Assembly (NCBI GenBank): GCA_905212395.1
Contig: CAJMEI010000003.1
Span: 1-21,142, forward strand
Length of the DNA stretch: 21,142 bases
Reading direction: 5' to 3'
Source of the DNA: an uncultured Christensenella sp.
GTDB lineage: Bacteria > Bacillota > Clostridia > Christensenellales > Borkfalkiaceae
Positions 1 through 7,606 of the stretch are shown piece by piece. Each line of letters opens with the position of its first letter. The stretch's first letter is position 1. Position numbers and translations under genes: made by a program. The notes beneath the pieces were generated by a model, which was not told the DNA's origin, searched no databases, and saw only the letters and a program-made list of their open reading frames with translations.

Positions 1-93
1 ATAAAGTAATTTTAAAAAGTACTTATTACGCTCTAAACTCATTTTTACAATAATCTTATCGACATCGTAAATTATTGCTAAAATGTTTTAAAT

Positions 94-1626
94 TTACTCC
101 CATTCGATTGTCGCGGGGGGCTTGCTCGTTATATCGTAAACTACCCTGTTTAAACATTTAACTTCGTTTACTATTCTAGACGATATTTTAACTAATACGT
201 CGTGGGGAATATCCGCCCAGTCGGCAGTCATACCGTCAACGGAAGTAACTGCTCTTAAAGCGACGGTATAATCGTAAGTTCTTTCGTCTCCCATTACTCC
301 TACGGAGTGCATTCCCGTAAGAACGGCAAAATATTGCCAAATTTCTTTATCTAGTCCCGCTTTTGCAATTTCTTCCCTGAAAATATAATCGGCTTCTTGT
401 ACGATTTCTATTTTCTTTTTGGTTATATTGCCTATTATTCTTACTGCAATTCCGGGACCCGGGAACGGTTGACGATTTACAACGAATTCTGGTAAACCAA
501 GTTCTAACCCGAGTACTCTTACTTCGTCTTTAAAAAGTAGTCTTAAAGGTTCGATGATTTCTTTAAAATCAACTACCGACGGAAGTCCGCCGACGTTGTG
601 GTGGCTTTTTATTACCGCACTTTTACCAAGTCCGCTTTCTATAACGTCGGGATAAATCGTTCCTTGTACTAAAAAATCTACTTTACCTATTTTTTTGGCT
701 TCTTCGCTGAAAACGTCAATAAAAGATTTACCTATAATTTTTCTCTTTTTTTCGGGTTCTTTTACGCCTTGTAAAGCTTTTAAAAAGTATTTGGAAGCGT
801 CTACCTTGATTAAATTCATTCCCATTTGATCGTGAAAGACTTCCATAACTTCTTTGGCTTCGTTTTTACGGAGTAAGCCGTGGTCAACGAATATACAAGT
901 TAAATTTTTACCTACCGCTTTATGAACGAGCGTTGCAACTACTGCGCTGTCAACTCCACCGCTCATTGCGCATAGTACTTTTTTATCTCCTACTTGTTCT
1001 CTTATTTTTTTAATTTGTTCGCCGACGAAATCGCTCATTTTCCAGTCGCCTTGCGCCAAACAAACTTTATATAAGAAATTTTTTAAAATTAAATCGCCTT
1101 GAAGAGTGTGTACGACTTCGGGATGAAATTGTACCGCGTAAATTTTTCTTTCTTGATTTTCGTAAGCGGAAATTTTACACGTTTGGGTGCTAGCCGTAAT
1201 TTTAAAACCTTGCGGTAATTCTATAACTTGGTCGGTATGGCTCATCCAGCAAACGCTTTCTTTATCCATTCCGTCAAATATTACGCTATCGCCGTAAGAT
1301 ATTTTTTGTTTTCCGTACTCTCTTATTTCCGCGTGCGCTACTTTTCCGCCGAGTTCGTAAGCGGTTAGTTGCATTCCGTAGCAAATTCCTAAAACGGGAA
1401 CGCCTAGCGAAAATATTTCTTTATTTACCTTTGGAGCGTCGGGAGCGAACACGCTTGACGGACCGCCCGTAAAAATTATACCTATCGGATTATAACTTTT
1501 AATTTTTTCGATAGAAGATTCTGCGGAAATAAGTTCCGCGTATACATTTAAATTTCTGACTCTACGGACGATTAGTTGATTATATTGTCCGCCGAAATCG
1601 ATTACTAAAACGGTTTGATGTTGCAT
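94..1626 (-). CDS. guaA: GMP synthase (glutamine-hydrolysing)
   Basis: GMP synthase converts XMP to GMP using ATP and ammonia released from glutamine, the last step of de novo guanine nucleotide synthesis in the cytosol. The 510-residue length is normal for the two-domain bacterial enzyme. The N-terminal class I amidotransferase domain has nucleophile Cys82 (GICYGMQ) and the His168/Glu170 pair (QFHPE). The ATP-pyrophosphatase domain has its PP-loop SGGVDS at 222-227, and the C-terminal dimerisation domain ends in the usual PPATIEWE. The ATG is preceded by AAAGGAA eight bases upstream. The gene lies 76 bases after pyrG, but a consensus promoter sits in that gap, so it can be transcribed alone. 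No terminator is visible in the 93 bases that follow. Identification is secure. Confidence 0.98.
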   Translation of the reverse strand: MQHQTVLVIDFGGQYNQLIVRRVRNLNVYAELISAESSIEKIKSYNPIGIIFTGGPSSVFAPDAPKVNKEIFSLGVPVLGICYGMQLTAYELGGKVAHAEIREYGKQKISYGDSVIFDGMDKESVCWMSHTDQVIELPQGFKITASTQTCKISAYENQERKIYAVQFHPEVVHTLQGDLILKNFLYKVCLAQGDWKMSDFVGEQIKKIREQVGDKKVLCAMSGGVDSAVVATLVHKAVGKNLTCIFVDHGLLRKNEAKEVMEVFHDQMGMNLIKVDASKYFLKALQGVKEPEKKRKIIGKSFIDVFSEEAKKIGKVDFLVQGTIYPDVIESGLGKSAVIKSHHNVGGLPSVVDFKEIIEPLRLLFKDEVRVLGLELGLPEFVVNRQPFPGPGIAVRIIGNITKKKIEIVQEADYIFREEIAKAGLDKEIWQYFAVLTGMHSVGVMGDERTYDYTVALRAVTSVDGMTADWADIPHDVLVKISSRIVNEVKCLNRVVYDITSKPPATIEWE

Positions 1627-1655
1627 TTGTAAAATTCCTTTGTTTTATATAAAAA

Positions 1656-1684
1656 AATATACATTTTTCGCTATTTTTTGTCAA
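1656..1684 (-). promoter_or_regulatory. Sigma-A-type promoter of guaA
   Basis: On the minus strand TTGACA (1679-1684) and TATATT (1656-1661) are separated by exactly 17 bases. Transcription would begin near 1649 and leave a leader of about 23 nt, too short for a purine riboswitch. A 6-bp inverted repeat (GCTATT at minus-strand 1693-1688, AATAGC at 1675-1670) brackets the -35 box and could be an operator or a weak hairpin. Promoter prediction from sequence only. Confidence 0.8.
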
Positions 1685-1702
1685 GTTAATAGCTACACAA
1701 TT

Positions 1703-3298
1703 TTATTTTTTTAAAGCGTTTTTTATAAGCCCTTTAAACAAAGGATGCGGTTTATTAGGGCGCGATTTGAATTCGGGATGGAATTGTACCCCTACGAAAA
1801 ATTTACAAGAAGGATTTTCTATCGTTTCTACTATGTATCCGTCGGGAGACGTTCCGCCGATAATAAGTCCTTTTTCGGTAAGTAAATCCCTATAATCGTT
1901 ATTAAATTCATAGCGGTGTCTATGTCTTTCGTAAATTTCGGTTTGTCCGTAGCACTCGAATAACTTAGTATCTTCTTTTATTTTACAAGGATATGCGCCC
2001 AACCTTAAAGTACCGCCTTTATTGACTTGTTCGTTTTGGTCAGGGAGAAAGTCTATAACTTTATTTTTAGATTGACTATCGAATTCTCCCGAATTTGCGT
2101 CTTTTAGTCCGCAAACGTTACGAGCAAATTCTATAACCGCGGTTTGCATACCTAAACATATTCCTAAATAAGGAACGTCGTTTTCCCTTGCGTATTTAGC
2201 TGATATAATTTTTCCTTCTATTCCCCTATTGCCGAATCCGCCGGGAACGAGAATTCCGTCCGCGTCTTTTAAAACTTTTGAAACGTTATCTTCGGTTATA
2301 GTTTCGCTGTCCGTCCATAATATGTTGACGTTTGCTCCATAATAAAATCCTGCGTGTCTTAACGCTTCCGCAACGGATAAATAGGCGTCGTGTAATGCAA
2401 CGTATTTGCCGACTATCGCTATATTGACCTGTTTATCGGGATGTTTTATCTTATTTACCATTTCCGTCCACTCGGTCAAATCAGGTTCGGGAGTAACTAA
2501 ACCGAGTTCCCTACAAACGACTTTTGAAAAGTTGCTTTTTTCTAGCATTAAAGGAGCTTCGTATAGCGTAGGCAAAGTAATATTTTCTATTACGCAATCT
2601 TTTTTAACGTTGCAAAATAGCGATATTTTATTAAAGATATTTTCTTCTAATTCTTCATCGCAACGAAGAATTATTATGTTGGGATTTACGCCCATTCCCT
2701 GCAATTCTTTAACCGAATGTTGAGTAGGTTTACTTTTATGTTCGTCGCTACCCGATAAAAACGGAACTAGCGTTACGTGAATAAACAAGCTGTTTTCCTT
2801 GCCGACTTCCAACGAGATTTGACGGACTGCCTCTAAAAACGGTTGCGATTCTATATCGCCTATCGTTCCGCCGATTTCCGTAATTATTACGTCCGCGTCC
2901 GATTCCCTTCCGACGCGATATACGAATTCTTTAATTTCGTTGGTTATGTGCGGAATTATTTGAACGGTAGAACCTAAATATTCGCCCCTTCTCTCTTTAT
3001 TTAAAACGTTCCAGAAAACTTTTCCCGTAGTTAGGTTAGAATATTTATTTAAGTTTTCGTCGATAAATCTTTCGTAATGACCTAAATCAAGGTCGGTTTC
3101 CGCGCCGTCTTCCGTAACGAAAACTTCTCCGTGTTGATAAGGACTCATAGTCCCTGGGTCTACGTTTATATATGGGTCTAATTTTTGAGAAATTACTTTT
3201 AATCCCCTTGCTTTTAATAATCTCCCTAGCGACGCCGCCGTTATTCCTTTACCTAGTCCCGAAACGACTCCGCCCGTTACAAATATATATTTTTTCAT
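1703..3298 (-). CDS. pyrG: CTP synthase
   Basis: CTP synthase aminates UTP to CTP with ATP and glutamine-derived ammonia, the last step of pyrimidine nucleotide synthesis. The start at 3298 gives 531 residues beginning MKKYIFVTGGVVSGLGKG, the canonical synthetase N-terminus with its P-loop, and has AGAGGA six to seven bases upstream. An in-frame upstream ATG at 3454 would add 52 low-complexity Lys/Asn-rich residues, lacks family similarity and overlaps the preceding gene, so I rejected it. The C-terminal class I amidotransferase domain shows LGICLGMQ (nucleophile Cys) and VQFHPE. The gene follows the ANTAR gene after about 100 AT-rich bases without a convincing promoter or terminator, so it is probably read through from the nitrogen operon. 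Its regulation is unclear. Confidence 0.98.
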   Translation of the reverse strand: MKKYIFVTGGVVSGLGKGITAASLGRLLKARGLKVISQKLDPYINVDPGTMSPYQHGEVFVTEDGAETDLDLGHYERFIDENLNKYSNLTTGKVFWNVLNKERRGEYLGSTVQIIPHITNEIKEFVYRVGRESDADVIITEIGGTIGDIESQPFLEAVRQISLEVGKENSLFIHVTLVPFLSGSDEHKSKPTQHSVKELQGMGVNPNIIILRCDEELEENIFNKISLFCNVKKDCVIENITLPTLYEAPLMLEKSNFSKVVCRELGLVTPEPDLTEWTEMVNKIKHPDKQVNIAIVGKYVALHDAYLSVAEALRHAGFYYGANVNILWTDSETITEDNVSKVLKDADGILVPGGFGNRGIEGKIISAKYARENDVPYLGICLGMQTAVIEFARNVCGLKDANSGEFDSQSKNKVIDFLPDQNEQVNKGGTLRLGAYPCKIKEDTKLFECYGQTEIYERHRHRYEFNNDYRDLLTEKGLIIGGTSPDGYIVETIENPSCKFFVGVQFHPEFKSRPNKPHPLFKGLIKNALKK

Positions 3299-3399
3299 AA
3301 TTTCCTCTATTGATTTTCGTATGTTTTTATAATTTTTATTACAATATTTTTCATTTTGCAAATGTACTAATTCACGTTTATTTTTAATTTGCAAACAAT

Positions 3400-3978
3400 C
3401 TAATTTCCGTACGTCTTTATAATTTCCAAGGCGACGCTTTTCTTTTTTACACACCTGTCCATCGCCTGTTTTTCGATATATCGGTGGGCTTCTTCTTCAT
3501 TAAACGCAAGTTTTGTGATGAGCAAAAGCTTAGCTCTGCTCTCTAACTTGATTTCTTCCATTTTTTCTTTTAGCGTTTCGGTTTTTTTGGCAAATCCCTT
3601 TAATCTTACGTTAGTAGCAACGCACATATTTATGCCTTGCGAAAACAACTGCATAGATAAAGGTTTAGGCAAACAATATACGCCTATTGTTTCCATATGA
3701 TAAGAAACGCTGTCAAAAACGTCCGATTTTACTAGCGTTAAAACGCCCGTATAAGTATCTTTTACGATTTCTTCCGCAAGTTCCGTTCCGTACTCGTCTT
3801 TTAAAGGACAGTTTATAATTACTATATCGTAATCTCTATCCGCAAGCCGTCTGCGAGCTTCCGCTCCGCTGAAAACGAATTCGTTAGTAAAATTTTCTCC
3901 TAAAAATCTTTTAAAGAACTCCGTTCCCTTTTCGGATGACGACACTGTCAGAACTTTTTTCTCCGACACGATTATCAT
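3400..3978 (-). CDS. ANTAR-domain RNA-binding regulator with a degenerate receiver domain
   Basis: A two-domain regulator of 192 residues. Residues about 6-120 look like a CheY-type receiver: the segment YDIVIINCPL aligns with the phospho-acceptor strand, and LPKP (Lys105) matches the conserved receiver Lys. Asn56 sits where the phospho-acceptor Asp should be, so ordinary aspartyl phosphorylation is unlikely. A short helical, probably coiled-coil stretch (about 130-150) leads to a C-terminal ANTAR domain (about 147-190) with the family pattern RAK...L...EEEAHRYIEKQAMDR....VA.EII. ANTAR proteins such as EutV and NasR bind RNA hairpins and prevent termination. The ATG lies 4 bases after the glnA stop, with AAAGGA inside the end of glnA, so translation is probably coupled. 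The leader terminators of the two divergent nitrogen operons upstream are the inferred targets. Confidence 0.9.
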   Translation of the reverse strand: MIIVSEKKVLTVSSSEKGTEFFKRFLGENFTNEFVFSGAEARRRLADRDYDIVIINCPLKDEYGTELAEEIVKDTYTGVLTLVKSDVFDSVSYHMETIGVYCLPKPLSMQLFSQGINMCVATNVRLKGFAKKTETLKEKMEEIKLESRAKLLLITKLAFNEEEAHRYIEKQAMDRCVKKKSVALEIIKTYGN

Positions 3979-3982
3979 CTTT

Positions 3983-5170
3983 TTAGTCCTTTAAAGAATT
4001 TATTATTTCAGTTGGTAAATATTTTTTAACAAAATTGCTTTCAAAAGCAAGTTTCTTAGCAGATTTTAAATCTTGCGGTAATTTTTCTAAACTTGAATTT
4101 TTAAACGCGTTTCCTATATTTTCTTCGGGTAAAACGCTTTTATTTTCTATTCCTTCGAGTCCCGCGTAAATTATTAAAGCGTACGCAAGATATACGTTTG
4201 CCTGCCCGTCGGGTGAACGAAGTTCAAATCTTTTTTTACCTTTCGTTGCGGGAATTCTAATTAAAGTAGACCTGTTTTCTCTTGCCCACGATATAGTATT
4301 AGGAGCTTTTAATTCCCCAAGTCTTAAATAAGATTGTTCGGTGGGATTTAAAAAACAAGTTATGTCTTTAATTTTATTTAAAACGCCCGCCACGAAATTA
4401 TCCGTAACGTTTTCATTTACGCCGTTTAAAGAAACGTTTACGTGTAAACCGCTTCCGCTTTTATTTTCCAAAGGCTTAGGTTCGAAACTAGCGTAAAACC
4501 CGTTTTTGTATGCAATAGACTGCGTTGCGTTTTTAAAAATTACGGCGTGGTCGGCGGAAGATAATGCGTCCGAATACATAAAATCTATTTCGTTTTGTCC
4601 CGGACCTTCTTCGTGATGAGAACATTCGGGAGCTAGTCCCATTTCTTCTATCGTTAAACAAATTTCTCTACGGACGTTTTCGCCTTTGTCCTTTGGCGCA
4701 ACGTCCATATACCCTGCGTTGTCGCAAGGTTCGTTCGTTTTATTGCCGTTTTCGTCAAGTTTAAATAAATAAAATTCGAATTCCGTTCCGAAATTAAATT
4801 CAATTCCCTTTTGTTTAGCCTTTTCTATAGCGTTTTTAAGGATATTTCTCGAATCGGCATTATACGGCGTTCCGTCGGGATTTTTTATATCGCAAAACAG
4901 CCTTATAACCCTGCCGTGAGAAGGACGCCAAGGAAGTAACGTTAATGTTGCGGGGTCAGGAAAAAGAAATAAATCAGACTTTTCAACCCCTTGAAAACCG
5001 TTTATTGCCGAACCGTCGAACGAAATTCCGTTTTTAAACGCGTCTTCTAATCTATCGGGCATAATAGACGCGTTTTTTAAATTACCGTAAACGTCGCAAA
5101 ACGCCAGCCTTATAAATTTAACGTCTTCTCTTTCAACGTACTCCATTACGTCTTGTACTAAATAACTCAT
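3983..5170 (-). CDS. glnA: Type I glutamine synthetase, short clostridial form
   Basis: Glutamine synthetase family (glutamate + NH3 + ATP to glutamine), 395 residues against about 440-470 for classical GSI; the C-terminal region is trimmed. Visible active-site elements are Asp52 (FDGSAING, ammonium site), Glu130/Glu132 (FGTEFEF), Glu187 and Glu194 (HHEEGPGQNEID), His243 (SGSGLHVN), NRSTLIRIP near 299-307 and Glu316/Arg318 (FELRSPDG). The flap position equivalent to E. coli Glu327, immediately before the conserved AP pair, is Lys288 here (GELKAP). No adenylylation Tyr loop is recognisable. The start follows TAGGAG at good spacing, 34 bases after the GXGXG gene. Co-transcription with glutamate synthase and the ANTAR gene suggests a GS-GOGAT unit. 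Full catalytic competence is uncertain because of Lys288. Confidence 0.93.
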   Translation of the reverse strand: MSYLVQDVMEYVEREDVKFIRLAFCDVYGNLKNASIMPDRLEDAFKNGISFDGSAINGFQGVEKSDLFLFPDPATLTLLPWRPSHGRVIRLFCDIKNPDGTPYNADSRNILKNAIEKAKQKGIEFNFGTEFEFYLFKLDENGNKTNEPCDNAGYMDVAPKDKGENVRREICLTIEEMGLAPECSHHEEGPGQNEIDFMYSDALSSADHAVIFKNATQSIAYKNGFYASFEPKPLENKSGSGLHVNVSLNGVNENVTDNFVAGVLNKIKDITCFLNPTEQSYLRLGELKAPNTISWARENRSTLIRIPATKGKKRFELRSPDGQANVYLAYALIIYAGLEGIENKSVLPEENIGNAFKNSSLEKLPQDLKSAKKLAFESNFVKKYLPTEIINSLKD

Positions 5171-5204
5171 TTTATTCTCCTATCCATAAAAAAGTCAATA
5201 TATT

Positions 5205-5924
5205 TTAATTTTCAACGTATAACTGCCTATAAGGGTTACTGGAATTTGGCGTTAAAACGTAAAAATTGTCGTTAGTAAACAAATTTTTATCGTATCCAAA
5301 CTTATCGCAAAAATTGTTTATATAAGGAATTATACATTGCAAATCTTCTTCGGTTGCCTTACTTACCTTAACTTGCGGTGGAAATTTATCAGGTAAATCG
5401 GGCGTTCTTAAAAATATTTTTCCACCGTGCATTCCCGTACCGCAAAAATTACCGACGATATTTTTTTCGTTGTTTTTATTAAGCACGATTATGTATCCGC
5501 CCGCTTGATATTCGCCTAAAAAACTACCCGCTATACCGCCTATTACCATTACGGGGAATTTTTGCATATAGGCTTTCATATGAATTCCTACCCTATATCC
5601 CGCGTTGCCGTTTACGTAAATTTCTCCACCGCGCATTGCGTATCCTAACGCATCCCCCGCGTTGCCGTCTACTACGATAGAACCGCTATCCATAGTATCG
5701 CCTACGGCGTCTTGAACGTTGCCTTCTACGGTGATGTTACTACCCGATAAATACGCCCCGAGCGCGTTCCCCGGTACGCCCTGTATCGTAACGTTTTTAC
5801 CCGACAATCCGCACCCGATAAAGCGTTGTCCTAAACAGTTTTTTATTAGTATATCATCTTTTTCATCTCTTATCAATTCATTAAGCAAATCAAATTTAAT
5901 ATTTTTTGCGTCGATTATTTTCAT
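5205..5924 (-). CDS. Glutamate synthase GXGXG-domain subunit (GltB3 type)
   Basis: A stand-alone version of the C-terminal GXGXG beta-helix domain of the glutamate synthase large subunit, also related to formylmethanofuran dehydrogenase subunit C. Repeated short turns with G-x-x-x-G spacing (for example GVPGNALGAYLSG, GNVQDAVGDTMDSG, GNAGDALGYAMRGG) run from about residue 35 to 125, followed by the conserved stretch around GGIAGSFLGEYQAGG and GTGMHGGKI. In fused GltB this domain is structural and braces the synthase and amidotransferase domains. I chose the ATG at 5924 (MKIIDAKN, 239 residues), with GGGAG/AAAGGG upstream. ATGs at 5939 and 5993 are in frame, but the latter overlaps the oxidoreductase gene by 49 bases. 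It lies 20 bases after that gene and 34 before glnA. Confidence 0.92.
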   Translation of the reverse strand: MKIIDAKNIKFDLLNELIRDEKDDILIKNCLGQRFIGCGLSGKNVTIQGVPGNALGAYLSGSNITVEGNVQDAVGDTMDSGSIVVDGNAGDALGYAMRGGEIYVNGNAGYRVGIHMKAYMQKFPVMVIGGIAGSFLGEYQAGGYIIVLNKNNEKNIVGNFCGTGMHGGKIFLRTPDLPDKFPPQVKVSKATEEDLQCIIPYINNFCDKFGYDKNLFTNDNFYVLTPNSSNPYRQLYVEN

Positions 5925-5944
5925 AGCCCTTTCTCCCATAATTT

Positions 5945-7174
5945 TTATACTTCCTTGGTAAGAATGTTTTCTCTTGCTTCCTTTGAAAAACAAATAAGCG
6001 CGGGTTCTTGTTTTATCGATTCGAAATCAATTTTTTCAAGCGGAATTTTTTCCCTTACGATAGACGTATAAATACCCGCTCTATCAACCTTTCCGATAAG
6101 TTTAAAGCCCTTTAAATATCCGTCTTTTACGTAAAATTTTCTAATTCCGTCATCGTTATTTACGCAAATTTCTTCTCCTATATAACTGCCTGCGCTGATT
6201 ATGTGTTTTCCGAAAAATCCTATACTGTTCATAGCTATGGATTTATTAAACGTAACGTTTAATCCCGCCATATTTTTGCCTGCCGTTTCGCCTTGATAAT
6301 AAGCGTTAGGTAGTATTGCTATTATTTTTCTTTCGTTTGTGGTTTCGTCTACCGTTTCGCTACAATCTCCGCAAGCGTAAACGTCGGGAACGGTTGTTGA
6401 GCATTTTTCGTCTATTATAATTCCTCTATTTACTTCAGCGCCGATTTCTTTTGCTAAATTTACGTTTGGTCTTACGCCGACGGCTAAGACTAATACGTCG
6501 AATTGTTCTTTCGTTCCGTCCGATAAAATAGCTTCGTTTTTATCAAAAGATTTTACGCTAACTCCCAAAAGAAATTTTATTCCCTTATCGGTCAACGTAG
6601 TTTCAACCACGTCGGCTTCTTCTTTCCCTAAAATACTAGGTAGAATGTGGTCAGCAAGGTCTACTACCGTAATTTCTTTTACTTTTCCGACTAAACATTC
6701 CGCGCATTTTAAACCTATTAAGCCTGCGCCCATTATAAGCACTTTTTTATCTTCGTTTATAACGCTTTGCAAATATTTTGCGTCGTCTAAACTCATAAAA
6801 GTAGTTTTTTCTTTTACTTTATCTAAATTTTCAATAGGCGGAACGAACGGTTTAGAACCCGTTGCAATCATAAGCTTATCGAAGTCGAATTTTTGTCCTT
6901 CTTCGGTTTCTACGAATTTATTTTCAGCGTCTATTTTAACTACTTTTTTCCCTAAAACGGCGTTTACGTTATTTTCTTTATAAAAATCGTCGTTACGATA
7001 TTTCATTTTTTCCAAAGTAGTTTTATTCTGAATTAAATACGATATTAAAGGTCTAGAATAGGTATGATACTTTTCGTCCGATATTACCGTAATTTCTCCG
7101 ATTTTATCTACGCTTCTAATTCCTTCTATCGTTCCGATTGCCCCTGCCGAATTTCCGATAATTACGTATTTCAT
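5945..7174 (-). CDS. FAD-dependent NAD(P)H oxidoreductase of the glutamate synthase cluster
   Basis: A 409-residue pyridine nucleotide-disulfide oxidoreductase-fold flavoprotein resembling NADH:rubredoxin reductase and the N-terminal part of NirB. The FAD-binding motif GNSAGAIG is at residues 7-14, ATGS at 104-107, the NAD(P)-binding GAGLIG at 149-154, and the second FAD motif VYACGD at 265-270. It has no redox-active CxxxxC pair, so it is not a thioredoxin- or lipoamide-type enzyme. Lying between the ferredoxin (2-base gap) and the GXGXG subunit (20 bases), it probably oxidises NADH or NADPH and passes electrons through the Fe-S protein to the FMN synthase subunit, in place of the usual GltD small subunit. 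The partner assignment is inference from context. Confidence 0.9.
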   Translation of the reverse strand: MKYVIIGNSAGAIGTIEGIRSVDKIGEITVISDEKYHTYSRPLISYLIQNKTTLEKMKYRNDDFYKENNVNAVLGKKVVKIDAENKFVETEEGQKFDFDKLMIATGSKPFVPPIENLDKVKEKTTFMSLDDAKYLQSVINEDKKVLIMGAGLIGLKCAECLVGKVKEITVVDLADHILPSILGKEEADVVETTLTDKGIKFLLGVSVKSFDKNEAILSDGTKEQFDVLVLAVGVRPNVNLAKEIGAEVNRGIIIDEKCSTTVPDVYACGDCSETVDETTNERKIIAILPNAYYQGETAGKNMAGLNVTFNKSIAMNSIGFFGKHIISAGSYIGEEICVNNDDGIRKFYVKDGYLKGFKLIGKVDRAGIYTSIVREKIPLEKIDFESIKQEPALICFSKEARENILTKEV

Positions 7175-7176
7175 AT

Positions 7177-7605
7177 CTATCTCTCCTCAAAAACAATCGC
7201 GCCGTTAGGACAGCCTTTTACGCAAGCGGGTTTTCCGCAGGAATTAGTTATACAAAGTTCGCATTTTTGCATTACACCGCTATCGCTTATGCTTAACGCT
7301 CCGTACGGGCAAACCAAAACGCACGTATAACAACCTATACACTTACTTTTATCGATTTCCTTTACGCCGTTTTCACAATGAATTGCGCCCGCTATGCAAC
7401 TTTTTTCGCACAATGGTTCTTTGCAATGTCTGCAAGAAACTGCGTAAGTCACGTTTCCTTTTTCTTCTATTTTAATGTTCGGGCGAATAATTTTATCTTT
7501 TAACGCTAAATACATTGCTTTTCCGCCGATATTTGCGTACGCGCAGTTGTATTCGCATAATTTACACCCCAAACACCATTTTTCGTTTACGTATATTCTT
7601 TCCAT
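7177..7605 (-). CDS. Four-cluster 4Fe-4S ferredoxin-type electron transfer protein
   Basis: A 142-residue protein of the HycB/DmsB-like polyferredoxin type. Four cysteine sets can be read: C11/C14/C17/C21, C58/C61/C66/C70, C89/C92/C95/C99 (CIGCYTCVLVCP) and C115/C118/C128/C132. Together they would ligate four [4Fe-4S] clusters with ligands exchanged between sets, as in other members. No signal peptide or membrane segment is present, so it is cytosolic. It starts one base after the glutamate synthase stop and ends two bases before the oxidoreductase start, so all three are translated as a tight unit. It most likely shuttles electrons from the flavoprotein to the synthase subunit; I infer that partner from gene order. 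Confidence 0.92.
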   Translation of the reverse strand: MERIYVNEKWCLGCKLCEYNCAYANIGGKAMYLALKDKIIRPNIKIEEKGNVTYAVSCRHCKEPLCEKSCIAGAIHCENGVKEIDKSKCIGCYTCVLVCPYGALSISDSGVMQKCELCITNSCGKPACVKGCPNGAIVFEER

Positions 7606-7606
7606 T

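Noticed and set aside
1..42. Possible start of another minus-strand gene (ATG at 42 open to the left edge)
   Set aside because: Only 14 codons are visible, with no clear ribosome binding site, so it cannot be supported.
1627..1702. Purine riboswitch upstream of guaA
   Set aside because: The predicted leader is about 23 nt and shows no three-way junction sequence.
3299..3454. N-terminal extension of CTP synthase from an ATG at 3454
   Set aside because: It overlaps the ANTAR gene, is low-complexity, and the canonical N-terminus with a good ribosome binding site begins at 3298.
5171..5204. Internal promoter for glnA in the gap after the GXGXG gene
   Set aside because: Only a TTGACT-like box is present, with no -10 box at suitable spacing inside the 34-base gap.
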